A stretch of 64,000 bases of DNA, from positions 124,001 to 188,000 of the forward strand of contig JAZAYU010000205.1 of NCBI GenBank assembly GCA_038501625.1, written 5' to 3'. The stretch comes from Corbicula japonica. Its lineage: Eukaryota > Mollusca > Bivalvia > Venerida > Cyrenidae. Positions 34,701 through 46,757 of the stretch are shown here, piece after piece. Numbering within the stretch: position 1 is the first letter of the stretch; every line of letters begins with the position of its first letter. The notes below the pieces were generated by a model, which was not told where the DNA came from, ran no database searches, and was given only the letters and a program-made list of their open reading frames with translations. The position numbers and the translations under genes are program-made.

Positions 34701-37700
34701 CAATGTATGCCACACACCTACAGCTTCGTCAAAGCACAATGTAAGCCTTACACCTACAGCTGCGGTAAAACACAATGTATGCCATACACCTACAGCTTCG
34801 TCAAAGCACAATGTATGCCTTTCACATACAGCTGCGGTAAAACACAATGTATGCGTTACACCTACAGCTGCGTCAAAACACAATGTATGCCTTACACCTA
34901 CAGCTGCGGTAAAACACAATGTATGCCATACAACTACAGCTTCGTCTAAGCACAATGTGTGTCATACACCTAAAGCTGCGGTAAAACACAATGTATGCTT
35001 TACACCTACAGCTGCGGCAAAACACAATGTATGCCATACAACTACAGCTTCGTCTAAGAACAATGTAAGCCTTACACCTACAGCTGCGGTAAAACTCAAT
35101 GTATGCCTTACACCTACAGCTGCAGTAAAACACAATATATGCCATACACCTACAGCTGCGACAATACACAATGTATGCCATACACCTACAGCATCGTCAA
35201 AGCACAACGTAAGCCTTACACCTACAACTGCGGTAAAACACAATGTATGCCATACACCTACAGCTTCGTCAAAGCACAATGTATGCCTTTCACCTACAGC
35301 TGCGGTAAAACACAATGTATGAAATACAACTACAGCTTCGTCTAAGCACAATATATGCCTTTCACCTACAGCTGCGGTAAAACGCAATGTATGCCATACA
35401 ACTACAGCTGCGGTAAAACACAATTTATGCCATACAACTACAGCTTCGTCTAAGCACAATGTATGCCTTTCACCTACAGCTGCTGTAAAACACAATGTAT
35501 GCCATACAACTACAGCTGCGGTAAAACACAATGTATGCCATACAACTACAGCTGCGTCAAAACACAATGTGTGCCATACACCTACAGCTGCGGTAAAACA
35601 CAATGTATGCCATACAACTACAGCTTCGTCTAAGCACAATGTGTGTCATACACCTACAGCTCCGGTAAAACACAATGTATGCCTTACACCTACAGCTGCG
35701 GCAAAACACAATGTATGCCATACAACTACAGCTTCGTCTAAGCATAATGTAAGCCTTACACCTACAGCTGCGGTAAAACACAATGTATGCCTTACACCTA
35801 CAGCTGCGGTAAAACACAATGTATGCGATACACCTACAGCTGCGACAATACACAATGTATGCCATACACCTACAGCTTCGTCAAAGCACAATGTAAGCCT
35901 TACACCTACAGCTGCGGTAAAACACAATGTATGCCATACACCTACAGCTTCGTCAAAGCACAATGTATTCCTTTCACCTACAGCTGCGGTAAAACAAAAT
36001 TTATGCCATACAACTACAGCTTCGTCTAAGCACAATGTAAGCCTTACACCTACAGCAGCGGTAAAACACAATGAATGCCTTACACCTACAGCTGCGGTAA
36101 AACACAATGTGTGCCATACAACTACAGCTTCGTCAAAGCACAATGTAAGCCTTACATCTACAGCTGCGGTAAAACACAATGTATGCCTTACACCTGCAGC
36201 TGCGGTAAAACACAATGTAAGCCTTACATCTACAGCTGCGGTTAAACACAATGTATGTCTTACACCTACAGCTGCGGTAAAACACAATGTGTGCCATACA
36301 ACTACAGCTTCGTCTAAGCACAATGTGTGTCATACACCTACAGCTGCGGTAAAACACAATGTATGCCTTACACCTACAGCTGCGGTAAAACACAATGTAT
36401 GCCATACACCTACAGCAGCGACAATACACAATGTATGCCATACACCTACAGTTGCGGTAAAACACAATGTATGCCTTACACCTACAGCTGCGGTAAAACA
36501 CAATGTGTGTCATCCACCTACAGCTGCGGTAAAACACAATTTATGCCTTACAACTACAGCTGCGGCAAAACACAATGTATGCCATACAACTACAGCTTCG
36601 TCTAAGCACAATGTAAGCCTTACACCTACAGCTGCGGTAAAGCACAATTTATGCCTTACACCTACAGCTGCGGTAAAACACAATGTATGCCTTACACCTA
36701 CAGCTTCGTCATAGCACAATGTATGCCTTACACATACAGCTGCGGCAAAACACAATGTATGCCTTACACCCACAGCTGCGTCAAAACACAATGTATGCCT
36801 TACACCTACAGCTACGGTAAAACACAATGTATGCCATACAACTACAGCTTCGTCTAAGCACAATGTGTGTCATACACCTAAAGCTGCGGTAAAACACAAT
36901 GTATGCCTTACACCTACAGCTGCGGCAAAACACAATGTATGCCATACAACTACAGCTTCGTGTAAGAACAATGTAAGCCTAACACCTACAGCTGAGGTAA
37001 AACTCAATGTATGCCTTACACCTACAGCTGCGGTAAAACACAATGTATGCCATACACCTACAGCTGCGACAATACACAATGTATGCAATACACCTACAGC
37101 TTCGTCAAAGCACAATGTATGCCTTTCATCTACAGCTGCGGTAAAACACAATGTATGCCATACAACTACAGCTTCGTCTAAAGCACAATGTATGCGTTTC
37201 ACCTACAGCTGCGGTAAAACACAATGTATGCCATACAACTACAGCTGCGGTAAAACACAATGTATGCCATACAACTACAGCTGCGTCAAAACACAATGTG
37301 TGTCATACACCTACAGCTGCGGTAAAACACAATGTATGCCATACAACTACAGCTTCGTCTAAGCACAATGTGTGTCATACACCTACAGCTCCGGTAAAAC
37401 ACAATGTACGCCTTACACCTACAGCTGCGGCAAAACACAATGTATGCCATACAACTACAGCTTCGTCTAAGCATAATGTAAGCCTTACACCTACAGCTGC
37501 GGTAAACACAATGTATGCCTTACACCTACAGCTGCGGCAAAACACAATGTTTGACATACACCTACAGCTGCAGCAAAACACAATGTATACCTAACACTTA
37601 TGGCTGCGGCGAAACTCAGTGTATGCCTTACACTTACAGCTGCGGTAAAACACAATGTATGCCATACACCTACAGCTGCGACAATACACAATGTATGCCA

Positions 37701-40700
37701 TACACCTACAGCTTCGTCAAAGCACAATGTAAGCCTTACACCTACAGCTGCGGTAAAACACAATGTATGCCATACACCTACAGCTTCGTCAAAGCACAAT
37801 GTATGCCTTTCACCTACAGCTGCGGTAAAACACAATGTATGCCATACAACTACAGCTTCGTCTAAGCACAATGTAAGCCTTACACCTACAGCTGCGGTAA
37901 AACACAATTTATGCCTTACACCTACAGCTGCTGTAAAACACAATGTATGCCTTACACCTACAGCTTCGTCAAAGCACAATGTATGCCTTACACCTACAGC
38001 TGCGGCAAAACACAATGTATGCCATACACCTACATCTGCGACAAAACACAAAGTATGCCATACACCTACAGCAGCGGTAAAACACAATGTATGCCTTACA
38101 CTTACAGCTGCGGTAAAACACAATGTATGCCTTACACCTACAGCTGCGTCAAAACACAATGTATGCCATACACCTACATCTGCGTCAAAACACAAAGTAT
38201 GCCATACACCTACAGCAGCGGTAAAACACAATGTATGCCTTACACTAACAGCTGTGGCAAAACACAATGTATGCCTTACACTAACAGCTGTGGCAAAACA
38301 CAATGTATGACATACACTTTCAGCTGCGGCAAAACTCAATGTATGCCTTACACTTACAGCTGCGGCAAACACAATGAATGCCATACACCTACATCTGCGA
38401 CAAAACACAATGTATGCCTTACACCTACAGCTGCGTTAAAACACAATGTATGCCTTACACCTACAGTTGCGGTAAAACAAAATGTATGCCATACAACTAC
38501 AGCTTCGTCTAATCACAATGCATGCTTTACACCTACAGCTGCGGTAAAACAAATCTATGCCTTACACCTACAGCTGCGGTAAAACACAATGTATGCCTTA
38601 CACCTACAGCTGCGGTAAAACACAATGTATGCATTACACCTACAGTTGCGGTAAAACACAATGTATGCCATACAACTACAGCTTCGTCTAAGCACAATGT
38701 ATGCTTTACACCTACAGCTGCGGTAAAACACAATTTATGCCTTACACCTACAGCTGCGGTAAAACACAATGTATGCCTTACACCTACAGCTGCGGTAAAA
38801 CACAATTTATGCCTTACACCTACAGCTGCGGCAAAACACAATGTATGCCTTACACCTACAGCTCCCACAATACACAATGTATGCCATACAACTACAGCTT
38901 CGTCAAAGCACAATGTATGCCTTACACCTACAGCTGCGGTAAAACACAATGTTTGCCATACACCTACAGCTTCGTCTAAGCATAATGTAAGCCTTACACC
39001 TACAGCTGCGGTAAAACACAATGTATGCCTTACACCTACAGCTGCGGCAAAACACAATGTTTGACATACACCTACAGCTGCAGCAAAACACAATGTATAC
39101 CTAACACTTATGGCTGCGGCGAAACTCAGTGTATGCCTTACACTTACAGCTGCGGTAAAACACAATGTATGCCTTAAACTTACAGCTGTGGCAAAACACA
39201 ATGTATACCTTACACCTACAGCTACGGCAAAACACAATGTATGCCTTACATCTACAGCTGCATCAAAACACAATGTATGTCATACCCCTACAGCTGCGTC
39301 AAAACACGGTTTATGCCTTACACCTACAGCTGCGTCAAAACACAATGTATGCCTTACACCTACAGCTGCGTCAAAACACAATTTATGCCTTACACCTACA
39401 GCTGCGGTACAACACAATGTATGCCTTACACCTACATCTGCGTCAAAACACAATGTATGCCATACACCTACATCTGCGACAAAACACAAAGTATGCCATA
39501 CACCTACAGCTGCGGTTAAACACAATGTATGCCTTACACTAACAGCTGTGGCAAAACACAATGTATGACTTACACTATCAGCTGCGGCAAAACTCAATGA
39601 ATGCCTTACACTTACAGCTGTGGCAAAACACAATGTATACCTTACACTTACAGCTGTTACAAAACACAATGTATACATCACACCTACAGCTACGGCAAAA
39701 CACAATGATTTCCTTACACTATCAGCTGCGGCAAAACACAATACTAGTGTATGCCTTACACCTAAAGCTGTCACAGTAGCAAAATACAATATATACCTTA
39801 CACCTACAGCTGCAGCAAAATACAATATATACCTTACACCTACAGCTGCAGTAAAATACAATGTATGCCTTACACTTACAGCTGTGGCAAAACTCAATGT
39901 ATGCTTTAAACTTACAGCTGTGGCAAAACAGAATGTATACATCACACCTACAGCTACGGCAAAACACAATGATTTCCTTACACTATCAGCTGCGGCAAAA
40001 CACAATACTAGTGTATGCCTTACACCTAAAGCTGTCACAGTAGCAAAATACAATATATACCTTACACCTACAGCTGCAGCAAAATACAATATATACCTTA
40101 CACCTACAGCTGCAGCAAAATACAATGTATGCCTTACACTTACAGCTGCGGCAAAACTCAATGTATGCCTTACACTTACAGCTGTGGCAAAACTCAATGT
40201 ATGCCTTAAACTTACAGCTGTGGCAAAACACAATGTATGCCTTACACCTACAGCTACGGCAAAACACAATGTATGCCTAACACTATCAGCTGCGGCAAAA
40301 CACAATACTAGTGTATGCCTTACACCTAAAGCTGTGGTAAAATACAATATTTACATTACACCTACATCTGTGGCAAAACACAATGTTTGCCTTTCACTTA
40401 CAGCTGAGCCAAAACACAATGTATGCCATACACCTACAGCTGTGACAAAACTAAAATGTTTGCCTTACACCTACAGCTGCGGCAAAACACAATGTTTGCC
40501 TTACACCTACAGCTGTGGCAAAACACTTAGAGAAAAGTGTGCAGAAATACCTTTTCTTTAAAACGTAAATGAGAAATACTCACATATCTCCGCTGAAACG
40601 GAAAGAAAAATAGATGATTTATGGTTTATATATTCAAATCATAAAAGTTGTACTGTGAGAAAATGTTTTACGATTAGGACATTGCATGTTATGGTGGCAG

Positions 40701-43100
40701 AGTAGGTAGACAAGTCCAAATCATTTACATGTGACTTTAAAAAAAATGTAACGTTTATTACAAGTATAGATTGTAAAAATGTTAATAATATAAACTGATG
40801 GTACTTTTTAAATTCAGCTGACGAAACGGGAGTGGTTAAAAATAAATTAAAAATTAAATTTTCACGATAATAGTATACAACATATGCACATTTTGCTCTT
40901 ACTCAAAGCCGTCGTTGTTTAAGATACTCTAGTAAGTGGTCAACAATCCATATTATTAAAAGTGGCATACTTGTTTAAAATGATATATTAACTAAGGTTT
41001 ACTCTTTCTTCACATCTGTATCATCAGCTTTACTTGAGAATTCTTAATTTAGGACTTTTGCGATGGTGCAAAGGGTAAATCCGTTCTTAAATATGACGAT
41101 GCTGATTCGTTGCAATTGTACGAATAGATACACTGTATAAATAAGGGTCAGATTCAAACTTGTGTCAAGCAGTTGTAAAATCAGCTGTATGAACATACCT
41201 TACAGAAGCTCTGTAAACTATTCTCCAACTCTCATGCCGAAGAAAATACCCATCAAACATAGTTTGAATCAAAAAGTAAGTAATTACTTACACGATATAC
41301 ACGTACACCAACATCGAAGCCAGCAGCTCTTGGGTCTGAAAAAGAAAACTGGTCAGATTCATCATAATAATTCTTATTGAACTCTTGATTCTGTGATGAA
41401 AAAATAATTAAAAAACAAAATGCAATACTTATATTTAAAGCTGTCAATTAACAGTTCAAAAGGAACTACCCGAATGTCTTGCTTGTGGTTAATATGAACA
41501 GTGCCTTGCCTGTGCCTGTAAATGACGGAAAAGAACCGAGTGTCTCTAAAATGTTTTACTAATCAGTTCATTTTAGGAGAAGTTGTGAGTGAATTCGAGT
41601 TACGCTATATAATTAATTTGACGGCCTTAAATATATTCACTCGTATGTTGACTGTTTAAGAATATAACATCTCGTTTTTCGTTAACAGGTCTTCTACATT
41701 TCATAATCATTATAAATTTTTGATATTTGCAATAAACATTTTTTCGCTCTAGTGGCTAGGCACTTTTAAAAAAAAGTCGGTATTCATTTAGATGTGTATT
41801 ATGACATTTAGATGTGTATTATGACATTTACATGTAGATGTGTATTATGTTATTTAGATGTGTAATATGACATTTACATGTGCATTATGAGATTTAGATG
41901 TGTATTATGACATTTAGTTGTGTAATATGACATTTAGACGTGTATTATGACATTTAGATGTGTATTATGACATTTAGATGTGTATTATGACATTTTCATG
42001 TGTATTATGGCATATAGATGTGAAATATGACATTAAGATGTGTATTATGACATTTAGATGTGTATTATGACATTTAGATGTGTATTATGACATTTAGACG
42101 TGTATTATGACATTTAGGTGTGTATTATGACATGTGTATTATGAGCGCGTTTCATTACAAGATTGCCAATAAGATTTTTTAAACGATATATTTAACCTGG
42201 TGGAATATACGTCTGTTGTGCATCCTTTTTGTCAGTTTTTGCTTGCAACTCATTGGTATTGAAGTGAAGTTTGCCAAGCTTTGAACCGGATTCCATCAAC
42301 TCTATTATTTTTTGCTCGGCTTCGAAGACGAATGTAACACACTTAAATGCCTTTATTTCAGAAATCATTTGCTCAATCTTTTTAAGTCCAGGTTTGCATT
42401 CAATCAAGCGAATAAACAAGCTTTCATCTTGGTACACATTTGGATCGATTTTGCTTTTTACATCTGCGATTTCCTTTTTAACGGATGTCATCTTTTTTTC
42501 GAGGTTGGCGAACTTCATTTCATTATCCTTTGCTATTTGGTCTGCCTCTGCTACTATTTCCAGTTCTATTTTATCAATAAAACTGTTAATTTCTTTACGG
42601 AAATTCTTTATATCATCGAGAACACTGTCGTGTGATAATTGGTTTTCTTGTTTGCTTATTTGTATCTGATTTTCCATCTCTGTGTTTTCGTCACCACAGT
42701 GCTTTATTTTCCGTACCATATCCTTCAGGTCGGAGTTAAGATCTAACTGCTTTGTAATGTTAGAAATTGTTTCAGGTTTGCACAGACTGTGGTCAGGTAT
42801 TATGCAATCACCACAACCGACAAAATCGTGTTGACGACAATAATACTTTATGGTTTCTGTTTTGTGTTTCTTGCATTTTTCTTCTTGTCTTGTCTGTGGT
42901 AAGGGTGTCGATTTCTCGTCAAGACCGCTGAAAACATGATTTCTACAAAATTTACCTTTCAGATGATGCTGAAAACAGCTTTGGCACATAAATTCTATAC
43001 ATTCTTTGCAATATCCATCTGACCTTGTCGATACTCCTTCAAAATGACAAGGGACACATTTCAGGTTTTCAATTTCTAAACGTTTACCCGAAACCTCCAT
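25652..43100 (-). CDS. RING-less B-box/coiled-coil protein with MIB/HERC2-like tail, microexon gene
   Basis: Model, minus strand: exon 1 43100-42197; exon 2 41335-41292; microexons 40592-40584, 27529-27521, 27034-27026; last exon 25777-25652. All introns are GT-AG; phases run 1,0,0,0,0; total 1101 nt, 366 aa. Exon 1 encodes two B-boxes, no RING: B1 cysteines 15, 18, 31, 34, 39, 42, 52 with H55; B2 CKKHKTETIKYYCRQH from C76 with C96, C99, H104. A coiled coil follows, about residues 130-270. Exon 2 gives GFDVGVRVYR; the last exon gives DPAGYVTVRWDNG and RAGAEGVFDL, matching the start and end of a MIB/HERC2 domain. The usual central GPDWxWGDQDGG is absent and the microexons supply RRY, LPY, FGY instead. 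B-box proteins of this type act in ubiquitin or innate signalling; that role is inferred. Exon 1 could alternatively stand alone (stop 42192-42194). Confidence 0.72.
27026..27034 (-). CDS. 9-nt microexon (FGY)
   Basis: CTTGTTTCAG|TTTGGCTAC|GTGAGTATT. Strong pyrimidine tract and donor; phase 0 on both sides. Confidence 0.65.
27521..27529 (-). CDS. 9-nt microexon (LPY)
   Basis: TTTCTTTTTCAG|CTTCCATAT|GTAAGTATG. Phase 0 on both sides; perfect donor. Confidence 0.7.
28686..29262. repeat. 52-bp minisatellite, about 11 copies
   Basis: Unit contains GGGTATTCGGAACAACGAAT and ATCGACTAAGATCTAACCTCC. Spacing measured between successive GTATTCGG words is 52 bases. On the minus strand many units contain GGAG|GTAAGA, a strong 5' splice-site match. 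It lies inside intron 3 of the B-box gene. Confidence 0.9.
29945..40545. repeat. 36-bp minisatellite array, ~10.6 kb, about 294 copies
   Basis: Unit (plus) is CTGCGGTAAAACACAATGTA followed by TGCCTTACACCTACAG, with variants (CTTCGTCTAAGCACAATG, GCGACAATACACAA, ATACAACTACAG). Because 36 is divisible by three and the unit has stops in only one of six frames, long ORFs of a 12-residue repeat occur on both strands; I regard these as by-products. The block GTTTGACATACACC...CTAACACTTAT recurs at 33841, 34561, 37549 and 39059 (spacings 720, 2988 and 1510, almost exact unit multiples), so kilobase-scale duplications built the array. The 39.6-40.5 kb end is more diverged. The whole array lies in intron 3 of the minus-strand B-box gene. 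Confidence 0.95.
40584..40592 (-). CDS. 9-nt microexon (RRY)
   Basis: TCTTTCCGTTTCAG|CGGAGATAT|GTGAGTATT. Phase 0 on both sides; its donor is about 40 bases from the edge of the 36-bp array. Confidence 0.65.
41292..41335 (-). CDS. 44-nt exon 2 of the B-box/MIB-like gene
   Basis: TTTTCTTTTTCAG|ACCCAAGAGC ... TATATCGT|GTAAGTAATT. It completes the phase-1 codon left by exon 1 and encodes DPRAAGFDVGVRVYR, like the opening GxRVxR strand of a MIB/HERC2 domain. A second acceptor-like CATCACAG about 55 bases upstream would give an in-frame stop and is rejected. Confidence 0.7.
41785..42145. repeat. 20-bp minisatellite, about 18 copies
   Basis: Unit ACATTTAGATGTGTATTATG with point variants. It lies in intron 1 of the B-box gene, ending about 50 bases from the exon 1 donor. 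Confidence 0.95.
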
Positions 43101-44140
43101 AATTGACAGTAGATCTAAGATTTACAGTACGTTCACAATATCAATACCTTCAAGCTATATAATTAGTTTCTATATGACAAAGAGTAAAACAGTTTTGCAA
43201 ACTGCATTTGGTTCTTTTAATGAATAAATTTTAATAATTAATTTAATTTAATTTTGCATAATTAAAGAACCAAGGTTGTTGCCACAAAAATGCTATCACC
43301 TGACTGTTTACTTATCCATAACCAGTTATACTTCAAATGACACAGTTTTACTTCATAGATTAAACCTTGGAATGATTTTGCCAAAGTTTGTGTGTATTGC
43401 AGAAATTTCTATTTGTTTAATATACTATTATCAATATACTGTTCACGAAAGTAAAATTCTTCCACTTCTGATTTAAACCTGTTTAATTAAAAGTGTCAAT
43501 CCAAAAATTTAAACTAGTTTTGTGTAATATCCATTCACAAGTCGTTTCTTTATTTACGTCTATATTCAAGTTTGTACTTTGAACCACAGCAACTTAAAAT
43601 CAATATTTTAGTTTTAGTTAGTGAATAAATCCAAATGACCCATATTTGGTACAATCGTGTAAAATTATACGTAACGAACTTTGAAATTTGAATCAATACC
43701 ACAATCATTGACAATGGTTAGTAAAAGTAAAACTTAAAGTCTGGTTGTATGTTACTTAATATAACATATCGAGAATTTTAAATCTTATTAACGTGCCACA
43801 ATGTCTGCATACTATTAAATTATATTATTAACATTTTTTGCTAGATATTTTCCATACTATGAACAGATTGTATAATGTTTTAATTAAGAATTTTCAATTT
43901 ATGTTTAACTGGGTTTAAATTAATTGTAAGGTCATTTAGAATGCAGCATTATTCTCTATAAACTGTTTTAATTTTGTAAGATTTTGGCACTTACTTTATT
44001 TTAGTATTTTATGGAAGAACGTACCAATTAGACGCAGTGCATCGCAAGGCTGGTCTATGCTTACTCCAAAATAAATCTTTTGTATTGTATGCAAGTTGAA
44101 AAATCAGTGATACATTATTGGTGGGCTATTGCTCCATTGC
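43101..44140. other. Intergenic stretch upstream of the B-box gene
   Basis: AT-rich. It should contain the promoter of the minus-strand B-box gene, but I identified no TATA box or defined motif. Confidence 0.4.
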
Positions 44141-44141
44141 T

Positions 44142-44783
44142 TCATTGTGCATCTTCATTTATTTCACATGTTTTCCATTCAATTTGATTTTTAGTGATAA
44201 ACATCTGATAGTAAACCTCTTTTCCGTGATAAAATAGTCCATCTAGAGGACTTAGGCAATTCAATACGCTGCAAGAAGAAACCTGAGACACATTGTCTCG
44301 ATAATGGACTATGCGCGAACTTTAAAACAAGAGCTTGTAATGTGACTTTGCATATTCGTTGTCTCCAGCCCGAGGCATGCCGAATGTAAACAGTGACATT
44401 TTTTGAGAGTAGTGAAATTTTCATGAACTAGGCGCACAGAGGCAAGCGATACCATGGTGCCTCCAAGAGAATGTCCTGCGACAATAACGTTATAATCTGA
44501 ATATCTGGGAATATGCAGCTTCCAAAAAGGCGTATTTTTGAAAGCATTTATTGCACTATACATGCCACCAATACTCTCCGCATCACAATCACTTGGGACT
44601 TCAAGGCTGCTGTATTCTTCCTGGATCCAAACTCATGACACTTCTTGTCAAGCGGACACCATGTACACTGTGTGATCTAAGAGCTTCTGCTCCTGTTACA
44701 ATCATTGCAGTTTTTACAAAGCTGCAATCAGAACGTACTGGAAGAAGCACCAAAAATAAAATTTCAAAAATAAACTTCCACAT
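44142..44783 (-). pseudogene. Class 3 lipase-like pseudogene
   Basis: On the minus strand the first frame opens with a signal-peptide-like MWKFIFEILFLVLLPVRS and drifts out of family after about 60 codons. After a frame change come SIGGMYSAINAF and YNVIVAGHSLGGTMVSLASV, the GxSxG nucleophile elbow of class 3 lipases. A further one-base shift at an A6 run leads to MSLFTFGMPRAGDNEYAKSH, an in-frame TAA, SRIVHYRDNVSQV (catalytic Asp region) and DGLFYHGKEVYY (catalytic His region), ending at TGA 44142-44144. No introns, shorter than the ~300-aa family norm, with at least two shifts and one stop: a decayed, possibly retrocopied gene for a secreted triacylglycerol lipase. Confidence 0.75.
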
Positions 44784-44789
44784 ATTTCT

Positions 44790-46100
44790 CTTGCAAGCAA
44801 TCTTTCCAAGTTTCAGTGTCAGAGCGAACTTATTTAACCTGATTAGGTAATTATTATGTAGTATATACGTTGCGATTGGATTTTAAAGATACCTGTAACC
44901 ACCAGACTGATACTCTCAAGTGTTCTTTGCTCACGTGATAAATCGATCTTAGAAATTAAGGTGCTATGGATATTGTCATGGGACTGTAATTGATAAAAAG
45001 ATAATAATCAAAATCTCTTTAAAGGCAAAACGCAGTTCAAGAAAACTTTGCACAAATGGATGTCATTAATCTATGTTTGGGTACGTTAAGAAAAGTTTGA
45101 ACAGTAAAGAAAAAATAATTTTTTTAGACCTAGAGCATCCCTAAAATTCTGTTTGCAACCAAACAAAAAAACAAAGCAACACTAAACATTAATAAAAATG
45201 ACTTCATGAGTAATGAGCAATACGAGTATCTAAAGTTTTTTTGTCTAACACATGTTTACGATATGAGATGTTAGTAAAAGTGTGTTCGAACTTAATTTCC
45301 TGGTCGCAGAAATGGTTGAAACAAAATAAAAATTTTGATTTCTCTCTTCATAATTGAAAGTTATTGTCATTATTTTTTGACTCATGTGATAATTTGAATT
45401 GGTGTTTTGTGTTGCTTCGTTCTTGTGTTCAATTTTAAATAGAATTTAGGGATTTTGTAGGTCTATCTTTTATCTTTACTGTTCTAACTTTTCTTAACTG
45501 ATGAATTAACAACATTAATTTGTGCTGATGGATCTTTATTTTGCCTATTCAGAGATATTAATAATTTTATTTTTATCTTTGGCATAAATGGACTAAATGA
45601 GCAACGCCTTTATCGACGTTACATCAAGTTACTAAAATGCACGTTGAAATTACATCATTTTTACTTCTGTTACTAAAAAATAACATTAAATTCCTTACAT
45701 GATTTTAGGAAGGACTGACATTTAGTCAAGGCAATGGTAAGAATAAACCTCACTAAATCGGCAGCAGAGGGTTTATTCTCCGTTAAATAAATGGTGATCC
45801 ATGTCTTTTTATAGCAGTGTATATCGGTTACGCTATACCCCTTTAAAGCAAGGTTTTAATTTTGTGACTTTTGGTTTTACCCTTATTTCGATGAAATCTG
45901 ACATTGGCATCACAAGTTGCCTAAAACATATATTGGTAATGGTTTAATATTAAAATTATGTATGCGTAGTTAACTTGCGAGAAGTGCTTGATAATCGTAG
46001 ATACGTGACGTAAAGACATGTGTCGGATGTAATTTTGATCTGCTTGATAACCTGTCATTTTCTTGTTTTCCTCTTTTTGAAATCTAGGAATTTACCAAAT
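44790..46100. other. Non-coding AT-rich stretch
   Basis: No exon, RNA gene or repeat boundary that I can support. Confidence 0.5.
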
Positions 46101-46102
46101 AA

Positions 46103-46196
46103 TAGTGTCTCTAGCTGGGAACGAACCAGCACCGTCAAGGCGCCAGCGCGAAGCCCTGCAATTCCTACGACGCAACCAACTGAGCTAACCGGGACA
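46103..46196 (-). mobile_element. tRNA-derived SINE head, minus strand
   Basis: The reverse complement begins GTCCCGGTTAGCTCAGTTGG (A box TTAGCTCAGTTGG) and ends GCTGGTTCGTTCCCAGCTAG (B box GGTTCGTTCCC, with a good T-arm hairpin). The spacing between boxes is longer than in a normal tRNA and the first and last bases do not pair as an acceptor stem, so it is a SINE or tRNA pseudogene. Confidence 0.65.
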
Positions 46197-46219
46197 TTGA
46201 ATTTCATTTACCATCAACA

Positions 46220-46757
46220 GTATTTTCTTAAACTGGAAACATACGTGACTACTTTACATTTTTTCAAATCTATACGAAGTACTTTCCAAAACTTGAAACA
46301 TAAGTGACTACTTAACATTATTTCAAATCTATACAAAGTACTTTCTAAAACTGGAAACATAAGTGACTACTTTACATTATTTCAAATCTATACAAAGTAC
46401 TTTCCAAAACTGGAAACATAAGTGACTTCTTTACATTATTTCAAATCTATACAAAGTACTTTCCAAAACTGGAAACATAAGTGACTACTTTACTTTATTT
46501 CAAATCTATACAAATTTCTTTCTAAAACTGGAAACATAAGTGACAACTTTACATTATTTCAAATCTATACAAAGTACTTTCCAAAACTGGAAACATAAGT
46601 GACTACTTTACATTATTTCAAATCTATACAAAGTAATTTCCAAAACTGGAAACATAAGTGACTACTTTACATTATTTCAAATATATACAATTTGAAAGTA
46701 CTTTCCAAAACTGGAAACATAAGTGACTATTTTACATTATTTCAAATCTATACAAAG
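46220..46757. repeat. 59-bp minisatellite, about 9 copies
   Basis: Unit ACATAAGTGACTACTTTACA TTATTTCAAATCTATACAAA GTACTTTCCAAAACTGGAA; the period counted between AACTGG words is 59. It starts directly next to the SINE. Confidence 0.9.

Noticed and set aside
29945..40545. CRISPR-like or other repeat-spacer array
   Set aside because: Units are contiguous with no unique spacers, in an intron-containing eukaryotic genome; it is a minisatellite.
29891..40561. Long ORFs (up to ~630 codons) on both strands encoding 12-residue repeats such as KHNVCLTPTAAV and HTLCFTAAVGVR
   Set aside because: The unit length is a multiple of three and the unit lacks stops in five of six frames, so open frames arise automatically on both strands. 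No start context, signal peptide or unique flanking domain was seen, and the array lies inside an intron of a minus-strand gene.
42271..42669. Plus-strand ORFs opposite the B-box exon
   Set aside because: Shadows of the real minus-strand coding exon, which has ordered Cys/His zinc ligands.
44551..44850. Plus-strand ORF opposite the lipase remnant
   Set aside because: The minus strand carries the GHSLGG motif and further lipase blocks; the plus ORF has no recognisable content.
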